64,000 nt of DNA from Trifolium pratense. Its lineage: Eukaryota > Streptophyta > Magnoliopsida > Fabales > Fabaceae. Under the pieces are notes generated by a model. That model did not search any database. It saw only the letters and a list, made by a program, of their open reading frames with translations, and was not told the DNA's origin. Location: the NCBI RefSeq assembly GCF_020283565.1, contig NC_060060.1, positions 26,350,001 to 26,414,000 of the forward strand, given 5' to 3'. Position numbers and translations under genes: made by a program. Positions 24,330-35,835 of this stretch are shown here, piece after piece. Every line of letters starts with the position of its first letter. Positions within the stretch are counted from its first letter, which is position 1.

Positions 24330-24501
24330 TAATAACAATAGCACTTTAGAGTGTAAAACGCTATTAAAGATTGATCTAACAATAGCACTTTAAAAAGTGC
24401 TATAATAGCTACATACTTACAATAGCATCCGCCTCAATAGCACTTAAAAGTGCTATTAAAGCTAAAAAAAAGTGTTATAGTAGCCCCTTTTTGTTGTAGT
24501 G
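24330..24501 (-). mobile_element. CACTA (En/Spm-like) transposon terminus
   Basis: Read from 24501 leftwards on the minus strand the sequence starts CACTACAACAAAAAGG, the classical CACTA terminal repeat. It is followed by subterminal AATAGCACTTTTAAGTGCTAT-type inverted motifs repeated several times. I could not find a matching opposite end in the window, so this is probably a truncated copy. Confidence 0.7.
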
Positions 24502-24652
24502 CAATGTCTCATCACTGTAACTCCGGGTGCCTTATCATCCAAATCTCAGGTCTGGAGAGGATCATTGGCGACTTCAATAGGGATACAAGGAAACACTTTC
24601 AATAGGGATACAATGTCTCATCACTGTAACTCCGGGTGCCTTATCATCCAAA
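24502..24652 (+). repeat. Short tandem duplication
   Basis: The phrase CAATGTCTCATCACTGTAAC and the following bases to ATCCAAAT occur at 24502 and again at about 24611. The copies are separated by a partly repeated 'CAATAGGGATACAA' stretch. Confidence 0.75.
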
Positions 24653-24659
24653 TTCATAA

Positions 24660-26960
24660 TTTTTTTAATAGAAAAGAGGACACCGATAGGGACACTTGCT
24701 TGAGTAGCAATTAAGGCAACAACTGGTCTTTTCACATTCAGGGACTAGAGTCATTAAGTACTTTATCCATCATTTTTGGGGCATCAAGAAAGCATTCATA
24801 ATGCATTTTCCTCAAAGGTCATTGAAGCATTCATCCATTACAAAACTTATGAAACATTAGCGACAAGGGTCATCAAGTTCATAATGCAAAATCACTTTTA
24901 ATTGCAGTTGCAGAATTGTTTATGGACTAAGGGTCATCAAAGCAGAATATATATCCATTCGTGCATAAAAATTCACAAGTTATGTAATAGAAAAGAGGAC
25001 ACCAATAGGGACAATTGCTTGAGTAGCAATTAAGACAACAACTAGCTTTTTCACATTCAGGGACTAAAGTCATTAAGTAATTTATCCAGTATTTTTGGAC
25101 ATCAAGAAAGCATTCATAATGTTTTTTCCTCAAAGGTCATTTCATTCATCCCTTACAAAACTTATGAAACATTAGGGACAAAGGTCATTAAGTTCATAAT
25201 GCAAAATCACTTTTAATTGTAGTCGCAGAACTAAATTTAGGGACTAAGGGTCATCAAAGCATAATATATATCCATTCATGCATTATTATGAAAAAAAATT
25301 GATAATTTTTTTGAATAGAAAATAAGACACCGAGACAATTGCTTCTTGACGAGCTTGTAGGATCAAAACTATTTTGCAGTTGCTTCAAAAGACACCGATA
25401 GAGACAACTCGTCCAATGTCTACTCAATATTCTAATCAAATCTCCATTGATATCACACCAATGGTTTCCAATCAGGCAGCCATTACTTAGACATCGCTAG
25501 AAACAAGCCACAAAAAACTGCATTTTTCGTTGAAGCCGAATTTTGTAATAAATATGTGTTTATTCATAGTATTGATTCAAATCTTAAGTTATTAGGTGAA
25601 ATCCCAAAGTTTTTTTAATATCTAATGGAAATAAACCTCACTAATTTTGTGCATAAATTGATTAGGAAGAGTGCACGCAAGGAGTAAACTCCAAACCATA
25701 TCATCATAAAGGCTCTAATAGCATGCGAAGGACCAGTACCAACTTCCCTATAAACTTAAACTAAAGATGAAGGGCCAAGCATTTATATCTATATCGCTGA
25801 CATGTAACCCAAAAATGAAGGAACAGTGAATGAATCAAGATAAAATTGAGATAAAACTATTTATCTGATCAGCATAAGTGTTTCCAAAATATTAGTAGAA
25901 CCAAATTTTTACGCAAGATAAGGTGATTACCAGTGACCTATTTATGCAAACTAACCTTCTCACATGCAGCCATCAAAACATCCTTTGGCAATACAGACTG
26001 ATCAGGTTCTGAGATGAAACCAAGGGGGAAGCCAAGCATTTCCCTAGTCTTCAACCAAGTGGGGCACACTGGCGAGCTATACTGAGGAAAACTAAGATGA
26101 AGAAAAGCATCATGAAATGTAGAAAAATCGCGACAACTCATAATGAAAGTAATGATTACAGGATTACAATTGCAACTTTGGGATGGGCAGCTGCCTTCAT
26201 TGCAAATTCCCTATGCATCTGCCCATCATCTCATGCCTTATTGAATTGAAAAACATATAAAAATTTGAATAGTACAGATGATCAGAGTAAGAGATGCAAT
26301 ACAGTATAAATATCACAGAGGACTCCAAGGAGTTGGTTTCTTTATACTTTGCTTCAGTTGATTCATTTCTTCCTTAGAGAATTCCTTTGAAACCCATATC
26401 AGTGGGCCAATCAAATACAAGGAAACACTTTCTTTTGCCTTTGCAAAATCACTTCATACTGTAGCTGCAAAATTGCATTTAGGGACTAAGGGTCCATCAA
26501 AGCACAATAGATAATAATATTTAGGGACTAGGGTCAACAACCAGCTTTCACATTAGGCATCATCCATGATTTTTGGGCCACCCTTACAAAAATCAGGGAA
26601 CAAAGTCTCTCCATCCACATTTTGAATAAATTTCATATTAAAATTACTTTGCTTTGAAAGCCACCATCCAACTTTTTCATTATGAATAAAGAATTCATAA
26701 TGCATTTTCCTCAAAGGTCATTGAGGCATCCATCCCTTACAAAACTTATGAAACATTAGGGACAAGGGTCATTAAGTTCATAATGCAAAATCACTTCTAA
26801 TTGCAGTTGCAAAATTGAATTTAGGGACTAAGGGTCATTGAAGCAGATTATATATCCATTCATGCATTATTATGAATAAAAATTCATAATTTTTTTAAAT
26901 AGAAAAGCGGACACAGATAGAGACAATTGTTTTAGTAGCAATTACGGCAACAACTAGATT
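24660..26960. repeat. Dispersed and tandem repeats of an about 320-bp unit
   Basis: A phrase AGAAAAGAGGACACC-(G/A)ATAGGGAC followed by GAGTAGCAATTA, then AAGCATTCATAATG and AGGGACTAAGGGTCATC, occurs at about 24667, 24988 and (shortened) 25315, with a further copy at 26440-26950. The stretch between (25440-26440) is unrelated and includes a 67-codon minus-strand frame at 25938-26141 that I do not recognise. The origin could be a decayed retrotransposon. Confidence 0.6.
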
Positions 26961-27066
26961 TCACATTCAGTGACATTTAATCTCTTACAAAAATTGTTTT
27001 CTGAAGCAGACGATTGAAAGTTCTGGAATACTCAAGAATGAAAAAATCGACAACCCATCATCGTTA

Positions 27067-27068
<2 letters not shown>

Positions 27069-27139
<71 letters not shown>
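27069..27139. repeat. (TA)n microsatellite
   Basis: About 35 TA units without interruption, within a gene-free region. Confidence 0.95.
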
Positions 27140-27141
<2 letters not shown>

Positions 27142-27159
27142 ATTATAAACCAAACGGGG

Positions 27160-27570
27160 CAAATATGCAGAAGATTGAAAGTTATTGGGACAGAATATCT
27201 TTCCTCAATTAAAGTTTCGTGTTTTCCAGCAGAAGATTGAATGTTCTTGAAATATCATGAATTAAAAAATTGGTATCATCAATCGTAAACATGATCTTGT
27301 CATAGAACCCATTTTTGCACGATTAAAGGTTTTTTTTTTCTCAAGCAGAAGATTGATTGTTCTTGAATGATCAAGAGTGAGAAAAATGGGTAAAGTTATA
27401 CCTTTAATCAAGCAGAAGATTGAATGTTCAAAAATGGGTAAAGTTATACCTTTAATCAAGCAGAAGATTGAATGTTCAAAAATGGGTTTTGATTTAGGGT
27501 TTATACCCTCATTTTCATCAAGAAAGAAAAAAAGGTTTTGATTTTATGAAGCAGAAGATTGAATATTACC
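27160..27570. repeat. Recurring AGCAGAAGATTGAATGTTC motif
   Basis: The core GCAGAAGATTGA recurs about seven times at uneven spacing. One 49-bp portion that includes AAAAATGGGTAAAGTTATACC is directly duplicated at about 27416-27490. Not a CRISPR: spacing and flanks vary and the host is a plant. Confidence 0.75.
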
Positions 27571-29242
27571 ATAGCAAACATAAGAGATTATCGGCATAGA
27601 TTGAGCATACTAGTTTCTTGATCTTTCAGCGACCCATCGAGAATATTACCGTAGCAAGCAGAAGAATGAGTTTTTCTGTTCTTTTCACAAATTAGCCTGT
27701 GCGAGTTTTGAATTTTGTTGAATGAAAAGAAACGTTTGTTAGTAGTTTTTTTTCCCTTTTAATAATTTAAAACATCAACTATAATAAAACAATTTTTAAA
27801 ATTTTTAAAAATAATAATAGGGACCAAAAATGACAATTTGATAATTTTAAGGGACGTACCAAAACACATTTAATCAAAATTTTTATTACTAATTCTTATA
27901 TTTTCATTTTTTTATAATAAAAAAATTTAAAATTAACTATATAAAAATGATAATAATAAGAAATACATATTCTCTCAATCAATTAATATGTCAGTGGTAA
28001 TGAATATTTTGAGGTGCAATTCTATCTTTTATTTGAGCCAACATAGGACTTTAACACTTACTCTATTGATTAAAATTTTCAGCGCATAATGTAAGTTTTT
28101 CATTTTATAAGTAAACTTTCTTTAAACTTATAAGAATTATTTATTTTATTTTTATTTTCTTTAAACTCTCTTCATTCTAAATTCTACTGATATATAAGAT
28201 CTCTTTCACAAAAGCACGAGAGTTAAGAAAGTTAAATTTTTTTTGCATTAAATTTAATTTGGGGTATTTTTGTAAAAATTTAATTAATGCATCTTGAACT
28301 TTTAAAATGGTTTTATAAAATGGACTTTACAAAAAGGTCTTCTATATTGAAAAGAAGGCAGCAGTAAATTTGTAATTGGACTTTACAAAAAGAGATGATG
28401 TTACTTGAAATATGGGAGAAATCGTAGAGGAAAATTTTGTTTTTTGTCATTTAAAATTTTTTTCGCACTTTTTAGTCCTTAAAGTATTTCTTATCATAAT
28501 CTTTGGTCCCTAATTTTTATTCAACTTGCTTTTAATTTATTTTTTATTAATTCATTTGATGACACATAGATAAATTAATTACATATAGAGACATCAGTCG
28601 AAGATTATATGCACGACTCACAACCTCTGAACCCGTAGACATCCATAATTAGGCATATATAGCCGGACCCACACAAGGACTAGTTTATTTCATACATATT
28701 TTATTTTATCTAAAAAGAAAAATTCTAACATACAATATGCTCTTATGACTTATGGCATACTCCTTTTCGTTTTATATTATAAGTAAAAAAAATATTTTTA
28801 ATGTCCAAAATTATAAACAAAAAAAATATTATTTTTTTTTATTTCAAGATTTACTTTTACTTATTTTCATGAAATTAAATATAAATTATATTTAATTTAC
28901 TGTCTCTTCTTTTTTTCATAATCAATAACCAATATAAATTCTTTTTATATCTTTCATGAAACTTATTTAAAAAAATATATGAAAAATCATACTTTAAATT
29001 GTCATATTTTGCTTTTTCTTAATAAATGTGAGACGGATGGAGTATCATATATCTTTAGAATATATTTTACGAAAGCAAATATAAAAAATATTTTATTAAA
29101 ACTTGTATATTAAATTTTTATATTTAAAATTTTAAATAAATTAACATGCAGATGCAGCCTTAATACACTTTAAAAGTACACATTTATATATGACTCTAAA
29201 AATAAAATAAACCAATTGTGGCCACTCATTAGATATACTAAG
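27571..29242. other. AT-rich intergenic region
   Basis: No gene is supported. It holds a Stowaway-like MITE (28758-29044). Bases 28430-28560 contain LTR-like wording (TTTTTAGTCC...TTTGGTCCC) without definable ends. Confidence 0.45.
28758..29044. mobile_element. Stowaway-like MITE
   Basis: TACTCCTTTTCGTTTTATA at the left and GAGACGGATGGAGTA at the right are inverted ends of Stowaway type, bounded by TA. The interior is AT-rich and non-coding. Confidence 0.75.
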
Positions 29243-29412
29243 GGTCATGCTAACCAGTGCCTCCAGGGCATTAGTTAAGATACCAAAAAGAGTAATTTTT
29301 GTATTAAAAAGAACATTTTTTATACTTATAAAAAATAGGTTACACAATTTCCAATACATTCATATTTTATTTAGCTCCTTAACCAGTACCCAAGGGGCGC
29401 TAGTTAGTATTT
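29243..29412. repeat. Inverted-repeat MITE-like element
   Basis: Left arm GGTCATGCTAACCAGTGCC, right arm GGGGCGCTAGTTAGTATTTTCC, with partial inverted complementarity through CTAACNAGYGCC. A relative starts near 21512. Confidence 0.5.
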
Positions 29413-29929
29413 TCCATATACTAATACTACGACATGTTTTTTTCTTTAAAAAGGAGTAACACACTTTTAAGACGAATGTGGCGTTTGTTGTCCACTAGTA
29501 CTCTACGTCTGCATTGCTTAATAAAGGACCAGTAAGTTATTTGTGAACCACACGCTTGAAAGAAAATTCGGAGCATATACTTTAGAGAGGTTCTTTCGCT
29601 TGTGGTCTAAAGACTCAACATGTCCTCTAAGTTATGATATTTCTTTTCGCGTTATCATTATTTCTCACGCATCTTGTAAAATGATCAAAATATTTTTTCG
29701 TTATTTTTAAGTAGCAAATTCATTTCGCAGGTTACTTAACAAATGTTCTATGATTTTATTATCCTTGCTTAGAAAAGTAGATGTTGAGTAAATTATAAGT
29801 GAGAGAAATCATAAACCTAATCTCTTAAGTTTTTTTGATAAAATGTGATGTTCAACTCACTTGTGTGATTGATCTTAAATCTAATGTGGATGTTTTCTGG
29901 CTGCCCCCTCATAACCTAACAAAGTTGTG

Positions 29930-30055
29930 TTGACTTTCATTAGCTCAGTTGGCAAGACATTGTTATATATGCAGAGCGTCGTGGTTTGAACCTCAATCAT
30001 CCCACTTATCCACCTTATATATGGAATTTCCAGTCACTAGGCTACTTGACCAAAA
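29930..30055 (+). mobile_element. tRNA-derived SINE
   Basis: A-box TTAGCTCAGTTGG, B-box GGTTTGAACC, then CATCCCACTTATCCACCTTA, a GGAATTTC...AGGCTACTTGA end and an A-run. It belongs to the same family as the copy at 33047-33181. Confidence 0.8.
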
Positions 30056-30106
30056 AAAATATTGATAAGAATATATTGTTGATTATGTTTATTTTATAGA
30101 TATGTT

Positions 30107-31567
30107 TGTTTCAATAATAAGGATAACATTACTTAACAAAATAAGGATTACAAGACAATTTATAATAATTCCTAATGGACTACTAGACTGCTTACACATA
30201 AAGTTCAATACTTAAAACCCTAACAATACTATTATCTAACACTTCCCCTCAAACTCACGATGCATTAACAGATGATCATCGAGAGTTTGACAAACAAAAA
30301 TGAAAATCATACTAACTCAAACTAAATATTTTATTTTTAATTCTACCCCTCATGTTAAAGTTTACTAAGCTTTGAGCTTGTCACAAAGTGACGGCTAGGT
30401 TTCAATAATATCAGAATGACATTACTTAACAAAATAAGGATTACAAGACAATTTATTATAATTCTTAATGGACTACTATTTTTTTTGAAGGTAAACAACA
30501 TCTTCCATTAGATAATAAGATAAAGAGAGTACAAACATTGAGATACATTTGTTAGGACATTCCCTAACCACATTCTAAAAACAATACAATTTACTAAACC
30601 AACCAAGGTTTGGACATCAATAAGCTTAAAGGAGTTAGAAACCAGTAAAATACTACAAAACCAATAGCTTAATCCAAGCAACCAAGCAAGATTCTTCCAC
30701 ACATGATAAGTGGGTTGAGTAACCACAGTCTTTAACTTTATCCAATTACGGATCATTTCTTTGGCTTGTGGACGCACATATCGACTATCCGGGTTCTCGA
30801 AATTGTTTAAACTCACCACATGTGAAGGAACCATTTCTTGAGTGGAGAAGATGAGCTGGTTTGCAGCAATCACTATTAGATTCTTACTCTCATCATGAAT
30901 CCCTTCAGCCAAACATCTTTGAAGCATTTTAACAAACACCATAAGTGCAAACTTAACATAGATTAAACTGGAGAACAAAACACAACACACATAACAACAA
31001 GAAAACACAAAAACAATAACAATTGCAAATCTAGAAACACAATATCCCAATACTTATTTTTTCCGATGGTGGTGGCTCCGGTGGAGGCCGTTCTACATGG
31101 CCACAAATTCGTAAACAGTTTGTTGAAGTTTGGTTCAGATTTGAGAGCACCATAGCTTGACGGTTGCTGGAGGATTGAACAGAAAACGTGATGGTGGTTG
31201 ATGGTGGTGGTTGAACAGAAAACGTGGAGGTTGAAGGTGATGGTTGATCAGAAAACGTGGTGGTTGATGGTGGTGGTGGTACAAAGGAAGGTAAAGGGAT
31301 GGTAAAATAGGAAGAAAAACCCACATACATGGGAGAGGAACCTCCACAAGGGAGGAGACAAACTCTATTACAGAGGGAAGAAGCTCCGATGGCGGAGGGG
31401 AGACCCATAAAGAGCGGGCGGCAAATCCACTAAACCCTAATTTTTAGAGAGAGGGGAGAACTTCTCTCTCTAAAAATCATCTCTATGTCCCTCATTCTTA
31501 ATGGACTACTATACTACGAACAGATAAAGTCCAATACTTAAAACCCCAATAATACTATTATCTAACA
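30107..31567 (-). mobile_element. Mini LTR retrotransposon (TRIM-like), interrupted
   Basis: LTR 1 is 30107-30241 (135 bp). LTR 2 is 30398-31567 once the 1,014-bp insert and its duplication are removed (137 bp). The interior is only 156 bp. Ends are TGTT...AACA, and a 5-bp target duplication ATGTT flanks the whole (30102-30106, 31568-31572). The polypurine stretch GTTTGAGGGGAAG abuts LTR 1 on the minus strand, which gives the orientation. The first base of LTR 2 appears mutated. No coding capacity is left. It is distinct from the Cassandra copy and has no 5S segment. Confidence 0.8.
30480..31493 (-). mobile_element. 1-kb poly-A retroposon inserted in the TRIM
   Basis: The segment is flanked by an exact 19-bp direct repeat, ATTCTTAATGGACTACTAT (30461-30479 and 31494-31512). 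On the minus strand it ends in an A-run, so it moved by target-primed reverse transcription. It begins with a CT/GA-rich leader (TTTTTAGAGAGAGAAGTT), then a 125-codon Pro/Ser/Thr-rich frame (31408-31031). Next is a 180-codon frame (31050-30508) with hydrophobic ends and a central stretch that I do not recognise. It could be an internally deleted LINE or a retroposed transcript. I cannot decide which. Confidence 0.75.
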
Positions 31568-31580
31568 ATGTTTTAATTAT

Positions 31581-32413
31581 GAGGAATGCTAGGGTCACAC
31601 CCTCTAACGCACCCCTTAAACACACTCCAATCTATTTATGACACATCACTCATTTCTTTTTAGCTTTTACCTGATGACTGGATTTGCAAGTGAAGAGAGA
31701 GAGTTTAACTTTTAATTATTTTTAATATTATTATTATTTGGATTGAACTTCTCATCTTCCATCTTCAGTTTCTCCTCCAAATCTTGTACGCACCAATATC
31801 TCTGCAGATTTGGTCTCTATCACTTGGTCTCCTGGTTAATGCATGTCAAAAGACACCAGACCTTTACTTTCTTCTTAGAAATAACTACTCGCTCAACATC
31901 TATTTAAACTGTTTTCCAAGACAACAAATGGAAAATCTGTAATGTGAACGAACACCTCCGATCCAAATCTTTACTTTGAACAATATCTTCAAATTGAACT
32001 TCCTTGGTGACAAAATTTGTAGAATTCAACTTGGTTATTACTCATTTTTCTCAATCACTCTCTCACTTTGCAAATATGGATCTGGAAGATGAAAAATTCA
32101 GTTTTTGTGATTTCAATTTTTAATTCTATAACTTTGTATCCAACAAAATTCTGTTTTGGGTTGTTATAATGTTTTTAGAGTTTGGATTGTTGAATTTGGA
32201 ACTTCACACGAAGACAATATTGATGGTGGGAGGTTGCGATTGCAGAAGAAGACGAAAAGCTGAACCAAATAATTAATAATAATAAAAAATAAAATAAAAA
32301 TGTTACACTTGAAACGGTAACCCGTACAAAAATATAAAAAACTCATGATGTGACAAGTTATAATTGGAGTGTGTTAGATGAGTGTGTTAGAGAGTGTGAC
32401 AATAGCACTTCTC
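31581..32413. mobile_element. Non-autonomous Mutator-like element
   Basis: Long inverted ends of about 65 bp: GAGGAATGCTAGGGTCACAC at the left pairs with GTGTGACAATAGCACTTCTC at the right, continuing inward through ACACACTCCAAT and GACACATCA. A 9-bp target duplication TTTAATTAT flanks it (31572-31580, 32414-32422), as in Mutator-like elements. The 833-bp body has no transposase. The centre (31740-31900) is less AT-rich and might be captured host sequence. Confidence 0.8.
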
Positions 32414-32422
32414 TTTAATTAT

Positions 32423-34080
32423 TAATTAAGGTTTTATATTATGTATCCCCTGAACTAGAAGTCAACACGACTGAGTTTCCTAAAAATTATGCTAGATGTT
32501 GGGAGTCTTTCACGGAAGAATATATTCCTATGTGGCTTGAGGACAATTACCCAATATTGGGAGCTACTATGCAACCCTCCTATACATAATCTCCACAAAA
32601 ATCTTCATTTTACCACTCTCATTCTCTTGTTCCCTTCATTTAATTGTGCTACACTTATCGTTTTGCAAGAGTTATACTGGTGTTGAAGCTTTGCTGCGCC
32701 GGGCACCAAAAAAATTTGTACCCATTGCCGCACTGTTACCAGAGGTTTGGCGTTGACTGGGGTGTTGACCGGCCACCAATCACCACATGTTTTTATTATT
32801 TATTAAATTAATTTAATTAAATTATTTATTAAAATTGTGTCATTAAAAATTGAGTTTTTTTTAAAAAATGATTTAGGGACGTGTAGAAAGAATGTTTCAA
32901 AGTATGTTTTGGGCCGACCAAAACATTGTTTGGGCTTATTGGAAAAAGAAATTTTAGTTAATTATACAACAATTCATAAAAAAAAGAAATAATTTGTTTT
33001 TAGAATAATAATTAAATTTGTTTTTAAAAAAGAATTTTTTTTCTTAGTCCCGTGAGCTTAGCTCAGTTGGCAGGAACATTGCATTATATATGCAAGGGGC
33101 TGGGGTTCAACCCCGGTCATCCCACTTATCCACCTTAAGGGTGGAATTTCTAGCCATTAGGCTACTTGATAAAAAAAAAAAGTTGTTTTTATTAATCCAT
33201 TAATAAATATATTTTTAAAAATAAAAATAAATTAGAATACGGATCGGATGGACATCCAACCATTTAAGATATAATAATGGATGGATTGAATGAATAATAT
33301 ATTTATTCGATGAATTGTGATGGATTAATGAATTTTTTTGATCCATCTATTACCATCCAAATATAAATCCATCAAATTCATCCATTTTGTCACCCCGTAA
33401 TTGTGATGTTGTAGTTAGAGTACATTAAAGATTGAGTCTGACTCAATACGAAATAACATTTATTTTAAACAAATCAAATATAATAAATGTTATACATATT
33501 ATTAAGTGTGACTTAAATCTCACATTGGTTGGAAGAATATGTGTTGAACAACATATAAGTGAGAGCACCGATAAATCTAATGCATTAAAACTTTGTGTGA
33601 TTGTTCTTGGTCCATTTGTGTTGATTCAACCCAACGAAACTCCTATCACGACCCAACAGTAGTATTAAAGTCTAGTTTGATTTTATGGTGGAGCAATAAA
33701 AGAGTGGTGATGGATCACATATACGAAAAAACTCACATTTTAAGAGAAATTTTGGAATATAACAAGTGTGAAAAGTGAACACCCAGCATATTAGTGAGAA
33801 GATCCATAAAACTAATACTTAAGATTTTGGGTGTACATGTGATGTCAACGGTCACTTTTGTAATTGTTTATAGTCTAATATATTGATCCAACCTAATAAG
33901 GCTCCTTTCATCTTAACAATAAAAATATCCTTTAAGTATCACCACTATTTAAGCTACACACAATTCATGACTTCGTTTTTTTTAACATGGCAAAAATTTA
34001 CAAAACGTCAAATTCAGAGAAACAACATGAAAACCTAATTGATACCCAAACAAGTAATCAAGCTTGACCACTAACCATGA
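32423..34080. other. Intergenic region with one SINE
   Basis: No gene is supported. Bases 33490-33910 hold two related phrases (CACATTGGTTGGAAGAATAT... and later GTGAGAAGATCCATAAA) that resemble decayed LTR sequence. A SINE lies at 33047-33181. Confidence 0.45.
33047..33181 (+). mobile_element. tRNA-derived SINE
   Basis: The clearest SINE of this family in the window. A-box TTAGCTCAGTTGGCAGG, B-box GGGGTTCAACCCC, then TCATCCCACTTATCCACC, the AGGCTACTTGAT end and an 11-base A-run. The tRNA-like head lacks a proper acceptor stem, so it is not a tRNA gene. Confidence 0.85.
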
Positions 34081-34340
34081 TACTCCTTCCGTCCCAAATC
34101 TTTGGTCCTTTTAGTATTTTAGTTTTGTCCCAAAAAACTTTGGTCATTTTAAGAAACCAAGACACAATTAATGATTTTTTACTATTTATACCCTTACAAA
34201 AAGTAATGCATTCATCATTAAATAAATTTTCTCTTTCTTAATAAAATAAAGATAAAATTGACTTAACAATCTTTATTATTTCTTAATCTACATGCAACTT
34301 ATGCAAGACTCTAAAAAGACCAAAATTTTGGGACGGATTC
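34081..34340. mobile_element. Stowaway-like MITE
   Basis: The left end TACTCCTTCCGTCCCAAATC and the right end TTTTGGGACGGATTC are the inverted ends of a Stowaway-type element of about 260 bp. The right tip is decayed. Confidence 0.75.
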
Positions 34341-34832
34341 ATTCAGCTATAGAAGTCATGACTTCGTTGCATAATAAAATGAGTAAATAAAGAGTTGCCA
34401 CGTATAAAATGGTAGTGACCACTGACCACCATACGTATCTTCGTTGTATACTCTTTGGATAGCCCACCATGTGCCAATTTTTTCAATTCTTTCACAATGA
34501 CACGCATTGCTATATTTTTTCTTAAAAATCGTTTTCGTAGACACAAAAATGAGAAATTTCCATGTATCTAAGGAAGAAGATTTGGTATTCCAAGTCCAAC
34601 CACAAGCATAGCCGGCACCAAATTCCCAAATTCATAGTAATATAATTTTTCAAAAAAAAAAAAAAATAGTTTTGATAATATATTTTTTATTCTTAAACTC
34701 GTTGACATTAAACTAGAAAATAGTAATGATAATATATTTTTCTTTAGCGTGTATGTGTATCTCACTTCTCTGTTATTTATTTTCTTCAAATTTCCAATAT
34801 TCACAATTCACTTGCCTAACTTTTATCCTTGT

Positions 34833-34839
34833 TATAAAA
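34833..34839 (+). promoter_or_regulatory. TATA box of the IDA-like gene
   Basis: TATAAAA, 95 bases before the ATG at 34934, with a plausible short A-rich leader in between. Confidence 0.6.
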
Positions 34840-34933
34840 CCTCTTGTTACTAAGTAAATATAATCCTCAAAAAACATAACACTTCACCAAATCCTTAATT
34901 AAGATTCTTGTGCAAAATCAGTTCATCCTTTTA

Positions 34934-35215
34934 ATGGAAAATTCTTATTCTTCTAAATCCTTGCATCTTCCATATAAAACATTTTCTCTAATTGTCCTTA
35001 TACTTTACTTCCTTCTTTTTAGTTCTTGTACTGCAATAAGAATTGGAACAACAATGAAGCTGAATGAAAGAAGAGAGTTTCTACATGGAAAACATAGCCA
35101 ACAAGGTTTTTCATACCAAAGTTTGGTTTTCAACTTCTTCCCTAAAGGATCAGTGCCATCTTCAGGTCCTTCAAAGAGGCATAACCAAGTGGTGGATTCA
35201 ACACCTCAGAATTAA
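34934..35215 (+). CDS. IDL: IDA-like secreted signalling peptide precursor
   Basis: A 93-aa single-exon preproprotein. A hydrophobic signal peptide covers about residues 14-34 (TFSLIVLILYFLLFSSC). A variable middle follows, then the conserved PIP-type motif FPKGSVPSSGPSKRHN near the C-terminus with an 11-residue tail. Compared with the mature IDA peptide (PIPPSAPSKRHN), the central proline that is hydroxylated for HAESA-family receptor binding and the SKRHN end are kept, while the first and fourth prolines are replaced by serine. The tail beyond HN resembles the longer IDL6-8 branch more than IDA itself. Family role: a ligand that controls cell separation, root emergence or immune responses. 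The start is chosen as the ATG directly before the signal peptide; an in-frame ATG is not available nearer the TATA box. Confidence 0.88.
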   Translation: MENSYSSKSLHLPYKTFSLIVLILYFLLFSSCTAIRIGTTMKLNERREFLHGKHSQQGFSYQSLVFNFFPKGSVPSSGPSKRHNQVVDSTPQN

Positions 35216-35317
35216 TTAGTCCATTTTTTTTATGATATTTTCAAGAATGTGTTTTTTTTTTTTTTTAATTATTTTTTATTGTTAAGACTTTTGGTTTATA
35301 ACATCAGGTCAAGTATA

Positions 35318-35500
35318 TGGTGCTCAAATGAGATAAGTTTTTATCACGTACAAATTTATTTTACCTATTGGATCAATAAATCTTACCATTAAATCAAATG
35401 AAATATAAAATATTGATCTAATAATAAGACTTAGTGATCCAATAATAAAAACAAAATTACGTGACGAAATATTTGTCTTAGTTGTGCATATTACTTATTA
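35318..35500. repeat. MITE-like repeat
   Basis: Related to the intronic element at 5420-5592 by a shared ATGAGATAAGTTTTTATCACG / ATTGGATCAATAAATCTTACC layout. Ends are degenerate. It lies about 100 bp downstream of the IDA-like gene. Confidence 0.4.
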
Positions 35501-35835
35501 GACAGAGCCATACTACCAAACCATAAGAGATAAGATCTTTAAAAGGGTCTGAATTTTTTTTACTCTTGATCTAAATTACTACACTGTAAAGAAAATATTG
35601 TTGAAAGATAGTTGTTATATATGTATATTAATTTTCAGTTGAATCATTCTATACTCTTTTCAATCGTTTTCCGAAATAAATTTAAGGACAAATTTGGAAA
35701 TTTGGGGGGAGGGGGGAGAAGAAAAATTCCAAAAAGGGGACTAAAGTTCAAAGAGAAAACTAAAAAACTAAATGAACATTCCGAGACATATAAACACCGG
35801 AAAATATCATACAAATGAGCCTTTTTTTAAGGTCA

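Noticed and set aside
25938..26141. 67-aa minus-strand protein
   Set aside because: Looks protein-like in composition but has no motif, signal or neighbouring exon that I can support; kept only as a note within the repeat region.
27160..27570. CRISPR-like spaced repeats
   Set aside because: Spacing and flanks are irregular, repeats are short and the genome is a plant nucleus.
33047..33130. Possible tRNA gene (A- and B-box perfect)
   Set aside because: No acceptor-stem pairing, and a conserved SINE body with A-tail follows; other family members at 29930 and 37883 have the same structure.
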